This document shows, piece by piece, positions 47,951-63,284 of a stretch of DNA of 64,000 nt. Location: assembly GCF_004664715.2 (NCBI RefSeq), contig NC_051075.1, forward strand, positions 37,471,958 to 37,535,957. The letters are read 5' to 3'. Below the pieces are notes generated by a model, which made no database searches, had not been told where the DNA came from, and saw nothing but the letters and a program-made list of their open reading frames with translations. Every line of letters begins with the position of its first letter. The first letter of the stretch is position 1. A program made the translations under genes and the position numbers. This DNA is from Peromyscus leucopus (lineage: Eukaryota; Chordata; Mammalia; Rodentia; Cricetidae).

Positions 47951-48256
47951 ACCCCACCTCCCACCCCCACCCCAGAAGCCTCATGGCCTATGTGGAGGGT
48001 GTGGGGGGAATGATCCTCATAAGAGGTGAAAAATGAAACTCAGGACAATGCCGTCTTTGCAGAATCTGGGCCATGCCTTCCAGAGACTGACCTTGTGGTT
48101 TACTTTTCTTATACACTTAAACATAGAAGAACTTGTGACCTGTGACCTTTACAACAAGAATGAATTCTGTTGGCTGATAGACAGAGCTCAGGGCTAGGGC
48201 CCAGAGGAAGGATCTGTGATAAGCATAAGAATAGATTCTATTGATGGAGGATTACT

Positions 48257-48370
48257 GATCCTCCAGTTCTAGAGGATCCAACACCCTTTTCTGGCCTCCC
48301 TGGTAACTGCATGCCTGTGATACACAGGCATAAATGCAAATAAAACATTCATATACATAAAAAAAACTCA
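48257..48370 (+). mobile_element. B2/B3 SINE, 3' fragment
   Basis: 'CCAGTTCTAGAGGATCCAAC' 'ACCCTTTTCTGGCC' and a tail of ATACATAAAAAAA. Confidence 0.65.
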
Positions 48371-48679
48371 CAGTTTTGACTGAATGAGTCAACAACTACA
48401 CCTTAAACTAGTATAGGTTTTTATTATGTTTGAAATTGAAATGAGAAACTTATTAAGTAGTAAAAGTAATATCCAAAGCCTTTTAATAACATTTGAGATT
48501 AAAGCAACTAAATTCAAAACAAAAAGATACTATACATCATATCATTAAAAAGAAAGATGCAAATATATCATACATGTATTATACATGTATATAGTATAAT
48601 ACATAATATAACAAGACGCTCAGGACATAACATTAGTGACATAATTCACACTTAGATTAGGGAAAAAAACATATGAATG

Positions 48680-48900
48680 AGGCTGAAGAGATGGCTCTCC
48701 AGTTAAGGACACTGGCTGTTCTTCCAGAAGATTCAGGTTTTATTCCCATTGTGTACATGGTGGCTCACAAATGTCAGTAATGCCAGTTCCAGGGGAGCCG
48801 GTGCCCTCCTGTGGCTCCTGTGGGCACCAGGCCCTAGAGTGACATCAGACGTAAATGCAGCCAAAACACCCATGCCTTAAAATAATAAAAAGAAATAGAA
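48680..48900 (+). mobile_element. B2/B3 SINE
   Basis: 'GGCTGAAGAGATGGCTCTCC' through 'CCAGTTCCAGGGGAGCCG', 'GGGCACCAGGCCC' and an AATAA-rich tail. Confidence 0.8.
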
Positions 48901-49029
48901 AATAACAGCATGAAATAGCTTTTACAGGATATTTCACTTTGCTTAACACATTGTCATAACTGTTTGTTGCAAGCCCCAAGAAGCCATCTCTGTAACAGCT
49001 CTGCATATTACTGTCTGTAGTAAGAGGTA

Positions 49030-49100
49030 AAATCACTGGGCAGTGGTGGTGTGCACACACCTTTAATCCCAGCACTCAGGAGGTAGAGGCAGGAGGACCT
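49030..49100 (+). mobile_element. B1 SINE, 5' half only
   Basis: 'CACTGGGCAGTGGTGGTGTG' 'CACACACCTTTAATCCC' to 'GGCAGGAGGACCT', then loss of homology. Confidence 0.7.
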
Positions 49101-50175
49101 CACGTCTTATGTATGATAATCCAACAGGAATCATTTGGTGAACATGTCTGTGCTATAAACAACAACGGTTCTTTACATTAACTGTACTATGACTTTAAAT
49201 GGTGTAATTGAAAAATGGCAATATTGTCCTTTGCTGGAAACCTAATTTCCAGTTCCTGAGAAGCTGGTGGGTCTTGGTCAGATGTAGTGGGAGATTTAGC
49301 TCTGTATTACACTGCTGTGGATGTCGCTTCCTTGGTCATTTGAGCTTTCCCGAGCCATCCCTGGCTCCACACTGATCTGATTGGATGAGCACATCCTCGG
49401 CTCTGGATCTGCCTGGCTAATTGTGGGTGTTTTCCAGATCATCAGGTGTTATTTGAAGTTCATTCTAAATACACCTTCAAGCAAGTCTGAGTTTTTCTAA
49501 TGCTCTCTGGTAAATGCAGCCATCAGTTTCTTATGACTCTCAGAAAGGCTTGTTTCCCATTGTGTGGCTCTGTGTCCTCTTAGGAGCTAGTTACTCATAA
49601 CCTCTCAGGCTGAGTGGAGGGGATTTCACTCTGCCACGTGGCAATAACAGTGTTTATCATTGAACCTCCCTGAAGAGATCCTCCCTTAGGCTAGAATATG
49701 GACTTCAAGGTACCCTGTGGTTTGCCATTAAATGCTGTCCTTGGCTATAGCAATCCAAGAGCTTCTTACTATTTAGCCATTTTATACCCTCTAATTATGT
49801 AGGTTACAAGGAAATAGAAAATATTCCCCAATTGATTAACATTGTCAGTTGGGTCAATGTTTTAGATAGTGATACATGTCTGTATGGTAGGTGTGTTTAG
49901 TAGGCCAGTCTATAAAACTCATATAGCTGTCAATAAAGTTAAATTGTTTAGTGGCCATGGTATTTCTAAACCCCGATCTCTTTAGGCCAGAGCTGTAAAT
50001 TTATCTGCTGACTTCTGGGCCTTTCTCAGCCTGGCGACTTGAGGTAGATGGGAAGTGCTGGCAGAGTTATGATGGAATGGCTAGCAGAGAAGAGCTGGAG
50101 CTGTATGACATCCACAGCCTGCGTGATGTATGCAGGCGTCCTTCACAAACACCCAGAGTAAATCATTTCAGTGTC
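49101..50175. other. Intron 6, non-repetitive block
   Basis: About 1.1 kb without recognisable repeats or exons. Confidence 0.35.
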
Positions 50176-50440
50176 AGCCAGGTGCAGTGGTGCAGGCCTT
50201 TAATCCCAGCACTCAGGAGGCAGAGGCAGGAGGATCTCTGTGAGTTCAATGCTAGTATAGTCTACAGAGCAAGTTCCAGGACAGCAGGGATACACAGAAA
50301 AACCCTATCTCAAGAGACCAAAAAAAAGAAAGAGAGAAAGGAAGGAAGGGAGGAAGGGAGGAAGGGAGGGAGGGAGGGAGGGAGGAAGGAAGGAAGGAAG
50401 GAAGGAAGGAAGGAAGGAAGGAAGGAAGGAAAGAAGAAGG
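50176..50440 (+). mobile_element. B1 SINE whose tail became a purine microsatellite
   Basis: A B1 (50176-50320) ends in 'AACCCTATCTCAAGAG'. The tail has become a 121-bp all-purine run (50320-50440) of AAAG, GGAA and GGGA repeats. ORFs on both strands here are repeat artefacts. Confidence 0.9.
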
Positions 50441-51112
50441 TAACTTCAGCATCATACCTCTTAACTTGTCCCTGGGTTGTGACAGGAAGCTGCTCTGTCC
50501 TGGTCATGCCTAAGCACAGTATGGCTAAGGTCTGTTTCAACCCCTCTGCATACCCTGGCAGACAACATCTGCAGCAGGAAGGCCCTGAGAGATGGACTGC
50601 CATGTCTGTATACAAGTGGTCAATATAGTCAAGCTTTCTGGTAATAGGAAAATTAGAGGCATAAATCCTTGAAAAAAAAAAAAAAAGAAAAAAAAAAGCT
50701 TTCCTGTATGTGAACTTTACTTCCTCTCAGAAGCCTGTTTCTTTCTTGAGTGTGTGGTTGAGGACCTTTGACATTTAGTCTCTTATCGCTCATCTCCCCA
50801 GAACTAGTACTTTATTTTCTCAATTACTCTATCCTAGTCTGTTCCACAGTTCGCTTTTCCTTTTGTGCAGTATATAGATCAACCCCAGGCCCTTACACAC
50901 ACGGGGCAAGCTGTCTTCCCTGAGCTGCCTCCTGGTCCTCCCACAACACCCTTATTAACTGTCTTCATGGACTCAGATCCCGCCAGTGCTTTGGACATCA
51001 GAGCAGAACTTACTCCTCTCTGTTAGATAGAAGAAGTCCACACATCTGAGTGGAGATGTAGTGACTAGTGATCCAACCAGTTCCGGTGAGCTTTCAGTGA
51101 AACTGAATGCCG

Positions 51113-51115
<3 letters not shown>
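50441..51115. other. Intron 6, with an ID-like fragment
   Basis: 50868-50945 ('ATCAACCCCAGGCCCTTAC') resembles a diverged antisense ID element. Otherwise unremarkable. Confidence 0.4.

Positions 51116-51183
<68 letters not shown>
51116..51183. repeat. (GT)34 microsatellite
   Basis: An uninterrupted GT run of about 34 units, the longest pure dinucleotide array in the window. Confidence 0.97.
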
Positions 51184-51185
<2 letters not shown>

Positions 51186-54100
51186 AGGATATACATGGCA
51201 CAAACAATTAGAAATTGTCATAATTTCTCATTCACATCAGGCCTCTCTGCAGACAATCAGGAATTATTTGACTCTAGTTGACTTAATTACATTCAAGGTC
51301 ACTCTATTCCTGTGATTTAAGATGTTTACTGGCAAAATTCCTTGGTAGTGATTCAAGCCACTTTGAGACAAAACATTCTTGGGCAAAAACCTGTGGTAGT
51401 TGGAGCTGCCAACTAATGTCAGAGAAATACCTGACCTCGCTGAGAAAAAGAGAGGTTACTGTCTGCCTGCTAGAGGTGGAAATTGATACTCGATGGGGCC
51501 AAGGAGGACAGCTTCCTGGGAAGCTACCTACCCTACCTTTAGGTTCTGTCCAGAGAGCAATTTAGGTGATCTGAGAGCTACACGAATTAGAATTATTTAT
51601 CTGGCAACCCAGAATGGGGTCAAGGTTCATGCCAAAGTTCTCTTGGTTTCTACATTTAGGTTATGGAATGTAACCACTGGACAAAGACGACAGCTGAACC
51701 AGGGCTTGTTTGTTCCAGACCCTGTACAAAAGCATGTTTTATACGGTCTTCAGATTAATGCTCACTGTGCTAGCATTATTACTTCTCGTTTCTTTCTCTT
51801 TTTTATCCAGTGAGGAAATGGCCAGAGTAATTTATAGACTTAATCCTGCTTACACACACTGTAACAGTGCAGAGCTGATCTCTGCCCAGGCCGTAGGTCC
51901 AAAGCACTGGACCTAGACACCACCTACTTCTCTTCCTGCTCCTATCCCCCAGCACTTGTTGAACTATATTTATGATCTGGTATTTTAATAATCATATCCC
52001 ACCTCATTAGTCAACTTACAGGTCTTAAGGGCAGAAGCTTTGTGATTTGCTTTTTTTAGCTAGAGTACCTACTCCCATCAAATCAATTAAGCAGAAGGAG
52101 ACATGCTCAGGGAAATAACTCTGGCTGGGGTCAGCCTGCCCCTCATCCTTGAACCGCACAGCATGCTTCAACAGAAGACACACTGTAAGACCCGTACTAC
52201 CCACTCTTTCCTCTGTAACCCACTAAACAAGGTCATCAGTTTGCTTTTCTCAGTCTTCCTGATAGGCTGGCTTTCCTGGGCTGTTGATTGAAGCAAGCTG
52301 TTGTTTATAGTCTCAAAATAATTTAGTGCTCTTCTCTAACTGAAACTGAAGTCAAAACTGAAATTCATTAATCACATTCAAGGCTAGTTCATATATTTAT
52401 TGGCCACTGATTCTAAATCAGTTTTTCTTTCAAAGGATATGATTAATTTCACATAATTTATAATGGATATGCACATAAATTTAGCATTAGCTTTCCAATA
52501 TCATGTCATTTAAATCCTTTATATGGACATCAACACATGTACTGACAATTACTTGTCAGTAATTATTCCATATACTTGTAACATTAATATCTTAATATTA
52601 TCCAAGAATACACTGTACTTTACATGTTGTTGGATTGGGATCTTTGGTTCATATAGCTACATCCAGCTGTTTGGCCCTTAGATTTTTTTTCTTTCATTTT
52701 TCACTGTAACTCACAGTAGGTCTATAACATTCCTTCTGAATGATTTTCAAATGGCTGTAGTCTGTTTCCAAAGAGAAACGGACAATCATTTTCATTGTTC
52801 AAATAAAAAGACCATTTATAGGATAAAATAGCACAGGTCTATCATTTGCCTAACTCAGTTTAATTCATCTGAAAAACTACTACAACTTGATGCATTTTTA
52901 TATGACAAATGAGGGGGGTTTATGGTGTTTCCCTCTTTGCCCGTACAGATGAACATATCAGGATTTAGCAGAAGGAAACTGATTGCTTTTTGAAATGAGG
53001 GCTGCAACTCAGAATTCTATATGTGATCAAATGAAGCACACAAGTACCTGGGATGTAATGGGAAGGCGCTGTCCTTACCATTATCAGCTAATGATAAACA
53101 ATTTTTAATAACCTAACCAGTAAGCCTCCAGTGCCTGGATACCATCCACAGTGGAGGTGTTTTCTCCGTAGAAACTGACAGACACTGCAGGGACCACAGC
53201 TCGGTGTTGTTCTGGCCAAGAGCCACTCAGGCAAGTCTGGGGACTGGAGCAGTAGCATTGAGCCCAGGATTACTGTTACTGTGAGAAGCTGCTAATCTGG
53301 GAAAGTAAGGCTTCGTGTTGGCTTTTCTACACATCATCTTCATTTATTTTGAAGGAGAATACCCAGTGTAAAAGAGCAAAGAATGAGACAGAAATTGCGT
53401 TAAAAATGCAAAGCCCACCCACGTACTTCATTTTATTTATCCTGGCTTACAGATGTCTGCTTCAGTTACTTAGCTAACATCTGCTTTCAAGATACTTGTT
53501 TTAGGTACAAATGTTCTTGATACAAGTTATATTTTGACATTTTTTAAACAAAAATGGGCATCCATTTAAAGTTAGTAGACCTAAAGATAATAGATGTGGG
53601 TATTTTTAGTTCTCTCTGCAAAGAGCTCTCCTCTCTCTACAGAATCTACACAACAGGAGAAAGGCACCATCATGGTGAAACAAGATAAAAACCATGCAAT
53701 CACACACTAAGAGGGCCTGTGTAAGGAAAGACTGAGCCAGAGATTATAGCCAGTAAAATGGAGTTTCACACTGTGTCAGGATGTAAGAGTGTAGCAGTGC
53801 TGTTCTGTTAGCCCACGTGAGAAATCTGCAGGATGACTTCTTCATAAACAAGGCTGGTGTGAAGACCAGAGTTACCCCATGTCGTGGTGTGTGCCTGTGG
53901 GAGTGAGAGTGAATGAAAGATGAAAGGAGAACAGCATAGGTGATGTCTCCATTCTGTGAGCAGACCTTAGAAATAAAGAGAACATAAGCCAAAAGTTGTT
54001 GAAAGCTTTCAGTAAATATTCATAGCCACGATGGCAGCATTGGCATTGCTACTCTGGGCCTTTCATGTTTGTATTGTGATCTAAAACTGTAAGTAATTGT

Positions 54101-54499
54101 GGGATGTCGTAATTCAGTATTCTCCTGTGCCTAGAAAACCAAGATTCCCGATTCAGGATTCTGGGTAAGGAGGCATAGATATGATAAAGGAGTTCAATGA
54201 AAACATTTTGGTCCTGTATCTGGGTGTTTAAAATGCACACAGCAGCATGAGTTGAGGCACTATTCCATCACATACACCTTACACACACACACATACACGT
54301 ACACATGCACACATACAAGTACTAGCTTTGCCACTGAAAAGACCTAGGAAAAATGAGTAGGTCATCTTCACCCAACAGGGTAATGTTGACATTACAGCGT
54401 CCAACTCGAAGAAGCTGGTGCTTCTTGAGGAAGTGCTTGAGACTCTGTGTCTGGGGGAAGCAGTGAACTTGGAGCGGCATCCTAGTGCTTGCCCGAGTC
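51184..54499. other. Intron 6, 3.3 kb repeat-poor block
   Basis: I recognise no rodent-specific SINE, L1 or LTR over this span, unusual for a window with a repeat about every kilobase. One weak L2/MIR-like motif lies near 52015-52080. A hairpin-capable palindrome, ACTGACAATTACTTGTCAGT, is at 52541-52560. ORFs at 51493-51813 and 51710-51916 have no recognisable features. The block is a candidate for conserved non-coding sequence. Confidence 0.4.
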
Positions 54500-54575
54500 C
54501 ATTTAAGGCCAGATTGGTTTACATAACCAGTACCAGGCCAGTCAGGGACACATGGTAAGGCTATGTCTCAGTGTG
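54500..54575 (+). mobile_element. B1/B4-like SINE, 3' half
   Basis: 'AAGGCCAGATTGGTTTACAT' and 'CCAGGCCAGTCAGGGACACA' then 'GGCTATGTCTCAG' follow the B1 3' half with many changes. Confidence 0.5.
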
Positions 54576-56831
54576 TGTGTGGGCGGGGGGATGATGGAGG
54601 GAGGCATAACTTGGAACACCTTTAAAAAAAGAAGTGTGATAAATATTAGTTATTTGTCTGAGTTTTTGTGTATTTGTGATATTTATCAGGCTTTTTCCAA
54701 GACGTCCATATTATTTTTTTTACAGAGATTCTCCCTTGCCCCACAAATTATATAAACTTCAGGCTCTACATCCTGTGTAGCCTTGTGTACCACATGGCAA
54801 AATGAGAGTCCTAAAGAAGCTAATGGAATGAATGTAGTAGAGAGAAGATATTTTAAAAGATAGAAGTGAAACTTGAATCCTTGTAGTAGCTCTGTAGGAA
54901 ATACTAGTGAGATCCAGTCAACATAAGAATGTACTGATGTACTTAGTGTATTCAAGGATAAGTAATTCCCATAGAATTTACCATAGTAACATTCAATAAA
55001 TAGGGTCACTCTAAGAATTTTATGTCTAGCTAATTTGTCCAACAACTATAAAATAAGCAGAAGATCTTCTCAAGAATGAGAGTAGTCGGAAAGTGAAGCA
55101 ACTCCAACTGTCCTGTAAAGATTGCTGGTGCCCTACTGAGTGTGAGACTCTGGGTCCAGCCTCAGCACCCTAAGGTGGTGGTTTGACTGGTCACTGAAAG
55201 CTTGCGTATGGAGCCTGCAGTCAGTGAATTCCTGATGTGTGATTAGATCAAGTTACAAACAACAGAAGCAAAACCAGGACTAACGATTACAGAGTATAAT
55301 ACAAGTGTTTTGACCCTTGACATTAATTCGAATAATTACAAGTTAGGAATCTACACAAGACAATGATTCTGTGCCAAGCAGTGTGCTTATCCTAATAATG
55401 AGCAACAAGAGATTCAGTCTTTGCCTTCAGAGGCTTGCGATCTATGATAAGCCAAAGCATTGTAGTACAGGAGTAGAGATCTGTGTTTTTCTGTCTAATC
55501 CCCAGTCTCCACTTCTAAGTATTAGTAGAACCCCTTCCAATGGGGAATCTACTCTCATTGGTTCAGGTGTAGGGGTGCACTCACCTCTTACAGAGAGAAC
55601 TCCACTTAGGACCCCCCCATCCCTCTGACCACAGTGGTAGTTTCAGGACTGGTCATTCCATCACAGGTAGGCAAGTCCCTGGAACTTTGCTAGTAGAATT
55701 GTTATAAAAACTGAACTGCACAGCAGGGCTAATCTAATATGACCTCCGGAATCTCAGAGGTCATCTTGGCCATCACATAGAATGGACTAATTAAAAAGAG
55801 AAAGGGCTCTGGTCTTGCCAGTTAGGGAACTGGTAAGACAGTCTATGCTTTTTAACTTAGTTGTGTTGGACTTGGATTTCCTTATTTACGATAGAAAGAA
55901 CTTCATCAGGTCCTGGTGTTTAAAGTATTATGATGGGGAAAGGACAGAATAACCCAGGGGCACAGGCAGTTGAACCTACAGTTACCTTAGGATTTCTGCA
56001 TGCATCTGACAGAGCTGCCAGTGTCTATTTATCTTAACCATTTATACTCAAACTTCTTGTTGTCATTTCAAAGTTATTACTTAAAAAATAAATAGGAGAT
56101 GGAAGGAAAGATAAGAGGAAGTCTGAGAAATCTAATTTTCTCATGGCACAAAGTTAAGGGTCAAACATAGCCTTAACATGATGGAATGTGATGCAGTGAT
56201 GACTGTGAATGATAAGACGTTATGCAGCAGAATGGTGAATTTCACAAATACAGTGTTGAATGAGAACACACCAAACTAACCTATCACTTCTCAAGTCCCA
56301 GTAGTGGTGCCCTTAGGCAGAGGTAGAGGGAGGAAAGCAGGAGCGAGGACATTGTGATGTGATAGACAGTGTTTTCCATCTGGGTGCTAGTTACATAAGT
56401 GCGGTTCCTGAAAGGGTGTTAAGCCGTGCCATTGTGTGTGATTTTCCGTATGTAGAATATGTTTCAACACAGAAGATTTTTTAAAGTGAACATACAGTTT
56501 GTGAACTGGTGGTGAAAAACCAATTACTTGAAACTCCTCACTATCTTAAATGCCATCCTAAGTTTCCTAGACACGTAATCTCAATTATATTTTAATGTAA
56601 TATTTGTCACTTTGGCTGTGACATTGATACTCTTGTGTTTTTTTACATAAATTTGTCTTTCTTTTTCCCTTGTCCTGCTCCTGGTGCATAAACTTCACTA
56701 AGTGTTGGCTGTAGTTGCGTTAGAGATTTGGATGCATTTTACATTTTCTCTGGACTTTGAACTTTTGTGATAAGAAAATACATACTATCATTTCTATAAA
56801 AATAGTAAAATACTTAGATTCAGGAAAAAGC
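54576..56831. other. Intron 6, no gene seen
   Basis: Mainly AT-rich and non-repetitive by eye. The 119-codon minus-strand ORF at 54686-55045 has no features that I recognise. Confidence 0.35.
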
Positions 56832-57008
56832 TGGTGGAGGGTTGGCAAGATGGCTGAAGGGTAGAGGTGCTTGCTGCTAAGGCTTCGTAACCAGGTCTGA
56901 CCCCTAGAACTCACATGGCGGGAAGAGAGAACGACTGTCGCCAATTGTCCTCTGACCTCTACACACAGACGCACAGGCGCATATATACAAAAAGTTTAAA
57001 AAGAAACT
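56832..57008 (+). mobile_element. B2/B3-type SINE
   Basis: 'GTTGGCAAGATGGCTGAAGG' through 'CCTCTGACCTCTACACACAG' and an A-rich tail into which the next B2 inserted. Confidence 0.65.
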
Positions 57009-57026
57009 TTTAAAAAGAAAACAAAA

Positions 57027-57215
57027 GGACCGGAGAGATGGTCTAGTGGTTAAGAGCACTGGCTGCTCTTCCAGAGGACCTGGGTTCAATTCCCAGCACC
57101 CACCTGGCAGCTCCCGGCTGTCAGCTCCAGGAGGCCTGACACCTTTATACAGACAGACATGCAGGTAAAACACCATTGCACATAAATCAAAATCAATAAA
57201 CATTTTTAAAAAAAG
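57027..57215 (+). mobile_element. B2 SINE with 18-bp target duplication
   Basis: The head 'GACCGGAGAGATGGTCTAGT', 'CCTGGGTTCAATTCCCAGC' and an A-rich tail are present. TTTAAAAAGAAAACAAAA at 57009-57026 and 57216-57233 is the target duplication. Confidence 0.9.
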
Positions 57216-57235
57216 TTTAAAAAGAAAACAAAAAC

Positions 57236-57345
57236 ATAAAGACTGGTAGCATCTGCTTGCCAGGGAGATTGCTGTGAGTTCTTTGACAGCCTGGTCTATA
57301 CAGTGAGTTCAACAGCAGCCTGGACTCCATAGTGAGATTGTCTCC
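57236..57345 (+). mobile_element. B1-like SINE, partial
   Basis: 'GACTGGTAGCATCTGCTTGC' through 'GACAGCCTGGTCTATACAGT' to 'GTGAGATTGTCTCC', with an internal loss. Confidence 0.55.
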
Positions 57346-57728
57346 AACGCTTGCATCTTCTTCAAGCTGGTCTGGTATCTTATGCATATATTCTACCATA
57401 GCCATAGAGAGAAAGAGACAGAGTAAGAAGAAAGGAAGGGAGAGAGGAGAGAGAGAAACAGACAGACAGACAGGAACACACCACAGAAAATCTAATTATG
57501 GCTCCCTTCAGTCAACTTTTAATGGTGGTCATGACTGTCGCTGGTCTCGGTGGGATGCGTTCATCTTGGAGTTGGTAGAGCACTTATTGTTCCCACATTG
57601 TGAAGCAGGATGAGCTCAGGGCAGACGGCTAAGAAACGGATTCCACAGTATGGTAAGGAACATATGTGGTGTGTTCCTGTATGGTAAGGAACACGGTTAA
57701 GATGCAATAACAGGATTGGCCCCAGTAA

Positions 57729-57935
<207 letters not shown>

Positions 57936-58289
57936 TGAATGATCTCCTGAATACCCAGGAGCCACAGTTCCACTTACCCCTTGTAGTTTCTCTAATAGAC
58001 AACCCAAGGTGGATTTGTAATAAAATTTAGAATTGTGCTTTCAAGTTACTGTCGATGACTTTGATACAGATACTTCATAGGTGATATGTAAAACACTTAC
58101 TTCTTCCTCAAGGCAAAACTTTCACCTTAAAGACTCAAAACAGTTCAATACTGCAGTGTAAATGTCTAAATGTATTTCATTCTGCCTTTTCTACAGACTG
58201 TTAAACACATGTCTAGAAGGGACTGGTGGTGTTTAGGCTTGTATGAAATACCTAGCCATTCAAGTGCCTTTTTAGAATTTAAGTATGGA

Positions 58290-58655
58290 GCTGGTTGTTT
58301 GTTTGTTTATTAGTGACAACTTCATACAAGCTAGGGTCGCCTGGGAAGAGAGAATTTCAATTGAGAAAATTCCTCCATCAGACTGGCCTGTAGCTAAGTG
58401 TGTGGGAGGGCCCAGCCCACTGTGGGTGGTGCCCACCCTGGGCAGGTGGCTCTGGGTTATATAAGAAAGCAAACTGACCAAGTCCCTAGGAGCAAGCCAG
58501 TGAACAGCACTCCTCCATGGCCTCCGGGTTCCGACCTTGGGACCCTGGCCTGACTTCCCTCGGTGACAGAATAGAAGGTGAAGCGGAAACCACCTTTTCT
58601 CCCCAAGCTGCTTTCAGTGGTGGTGTTATCACAGCCATGGAAAGCCAACTATGAC
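58290..58655 (+). mobile_element. Family A-related repeat in intron 7
   Basis: 'TTAGTGACAACTTCATACAA', 'GGGCCCAGCCCACTGTGGG', 'TATAAGAAAGCAAACTGACC' and 'CTCCATGGCCTCCGGGTTCC' match the copy at 7428-7830 in the same orientation. It ends about 250 bp before exon 8. Confidence 0.6.
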
Positions 58656-58843
58656 AGCAATTTGCCCCCAGATTAGCCTGCTGCTATGATAGGCCTGGCC
58701 ATGTGGTTTTGAAGGAAAACAGAGGCTTGTAACTTGTGCTAATTGTATCATGCGTTTGCCACACGTAGTTATAGCTATATGGACAAATCCAACCCTTTAA
58801 TCCCAGCCACATCATGCCATTTTACCATCATGGAAGCTGATAG

Positions 58844-60724
<1,881 letters not shown>

Positions 60725-62235
60725 TTTTTCCCTTTTATTGAAAATAGATTTTTTTCCTCCCATAATATATCCCGATTATGGTTTCCCCTCCCTCTATTCT
60801 TCCCAACTCCTCCCCACCTCCCTTCCCATATGGATCCACTCCCTTTCTGTCTCTCATAGAAAATAAACAGGCTTCTGTGGGATGATAATAAAATGAAATA
60901 AGATAAAACAAAAACTAACCCATCAGAAATGGACAAGACAAATAGAAGGAAAAGAGCCCAAGAGAAGGCACAAGAAACAGACCCACTCGTTCCCACACTC
61001 AGGAATCTCATGATATGTACACACAGGAATTGTAGAGTAAAAGAGAAGAAAAAATAAAATCATGTTTCAAAAAGGAAGAGCACGGACATGCCATTATGAG
61101 ACAAGGAACCTCCAAAGATGCCCTTGAGTTCATTTTCTGTTGGCCATTAAGTGCTGGGCACGAAGCCTACCCTTAAGAGGAGTTTGTTTCCCCAGCGAGA
61201 CTCCCTTGGAAGAGACAAAATTTTCACTTCCACAAACTTTGCACCACCATTGCACCAGCATATCTTGCAGTCAGGATACCATGGAAGATGAAAGAGTTTA
61301 TGGCTGAGTTGGCAATGTGCAGAGAGCACTTCCTGTACCAAACGCTAACATGTAGGGGAAGCTCTGTGGAGGCCAGCCTGACTTCTTCCTGTTCAGTGTG
61401 TCGTGCAGGTTTTGTCTTCAGCAGTGTGGCTTGATGTCAGCTTGTGGAGAGCAACCTATCGTCTTGGCAACAGCCCGAGTCGTTTGGGAGTTTTTGTGGG
61501 ACCCCTTTGGCCAACCACTCAATTAGATGTAACCCAATCCAGTACTGGAAGCGTCATTTGGTGACGAGAGGTGTACAGTTGTGGTCCTGTCTCTCCCATT
61601 GTTTGGTGATTTCATTTAGCTCTCCTTCATATGTGTGTATATTTTAGTAAGCTTCTCCCATATTAGGTTTCCACACTACCCTTCAAACGGCTCTTAACTT
61701 TAGCTGTCTCTCCCTGTATTCCCTCGTCTCCCTCTTCCTTCCCTCTTTCCACTCGATCCTCCCATTCCAGTTTCCCAGCTTCCTATCTGTAACTATCTGT
61801 TCTCTTTCCCTGTCCTAGGGAAATCTATTTGTTCCCCAGTACCTTACTCTATGCCCAACCTCTGGCTTTCTATGAATTGCAGCTAGGTTAGCATTTGACC
61901 TAACAGCTAATATCCATATATAAGCAAATGTATACCACATTTGTCTTTCTGGGTCTGTGTGCTACCTCACTCTGGAGAATGTTTTCTAGTTCCATCCATT
62001 TACCTACAAATTTTATGATTTCTTTTTTTTTTAATGGATAAGTAATACACCATTGTGTAAATGTATCACATTTTAAAAATCCATTCTTCTGTTGAAGGGC
62101 CTCTAGATTGTTTCAAATTTCTGGCTATTATGAATAGAGCAGCAACAAACACACAGACTTTTATCCTGGCTGCCCTATGAGCTAGCTCTGGTATTCTTCA
62201 CAGGGCTCGCATGGGAGTGATTGTCTCTTGCAAAA
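60725..62235 (-). mobile_element. Rodent L1, 3' UTR and end of ORF2, 5'-truncated
   Basis: On the plus strand the order is 3' UTR ('AATATATCCCGATTATGG', 'TATGGATCCACTCCCTTTC', 'GGAGAGCAACCTATCG'), then the end of ORF2 ('GTTCCATCCATTTACCTAC', 'GGCTATTATGAATAGAGC'). This is an antisense L1. All frames are broken. The same 3' segment occurs at 24093-24250. Confidence 0.7.
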
Positions 62236-63239
62236 AAATGTGTGCTGGATGCAAACAACTGTGAAAACTTTGTTCTTTGGTGGTAGGTTCTCATGTGCTA
62301 TTTCATAGGCAGAAATAACTTTCTAACTCATCATCAACACTAATAATTTGCCCACTATCCTACAAAGCATTGCAATTATTGCCATCTTTAACAGCACAAG
62401 AAATAATAAGTCTTTCCAGTGTTCTTTAAAATGTTATGATTAATTTAATTGCTGTTAATGAAGGAACTTCCCATACTGGAAACCAGAGGTCAAAAGTGTT
62501 GAGTCGTGTTCATTCACACTACATTCAACTAGCTTTTACTGAATTGAATACCCCCGCTAGCATAGTCTTTTAATTAGCAGGGAGTTATATAGAACAATCA
62601 GGTAACCACAGCATACACTGTGGGGCAGCTTCCTTAGCAGAAGTTGTCAGAGTCAAATGCTAGACAATTTTTTTTTTAAAGAAATGGTATGTCTAATGAC
62701 TTGGCAGGTTATCTTGAGAAGTTACTGTCCTTTGTTAGTTTACACCCTAAATCCTATACTGGCGCTCCTACTCTATAGAGTTACTTATAAAGCATACATT
62801 GTATGGAGTATTTATTTGGTAACTAATGTAACTACCACGTTGGCCCAGCTCCTGCATTCCCAAGAAGTTTTTGCTCTCTTGAGGCAAAATTTACTGAAGA
62901 AATTATGAAGATACAACATGACCTTGAGTGTTCCTCCACCTACACATCTACTGAACACTCATAGGGCCCTCTGGAAACTGATCAGAACTTGTCTGACCAT
63001 GTCCCAGACTGTGAATTTACTGTGGTCAAATAATACTATTATTAATATATTGTTATTTCCTGGACCCATCATTAGAATGGTTAACAATGGTTCCAGGGCA
63101 AGCAGAGATGTCTAACACTATCTTCAGAGCACATTGTGCCCAAATATGCTGGTTGCTTTAATAATAGTTACCTTTCTGGTTTAGTAGACCTATATCTATT
63201 TTCATTCCATTCCAATTTCATAAGAAAAAGTTTGGGTAG

Positions 63240-63284
<45 letters not shown>

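Noticed and set aside
50077..50628. 183-codon ORF with a Lys/Glu/Gly-rich middle
   Set aside because: It consists of a B1 and its purine-repeat tail.
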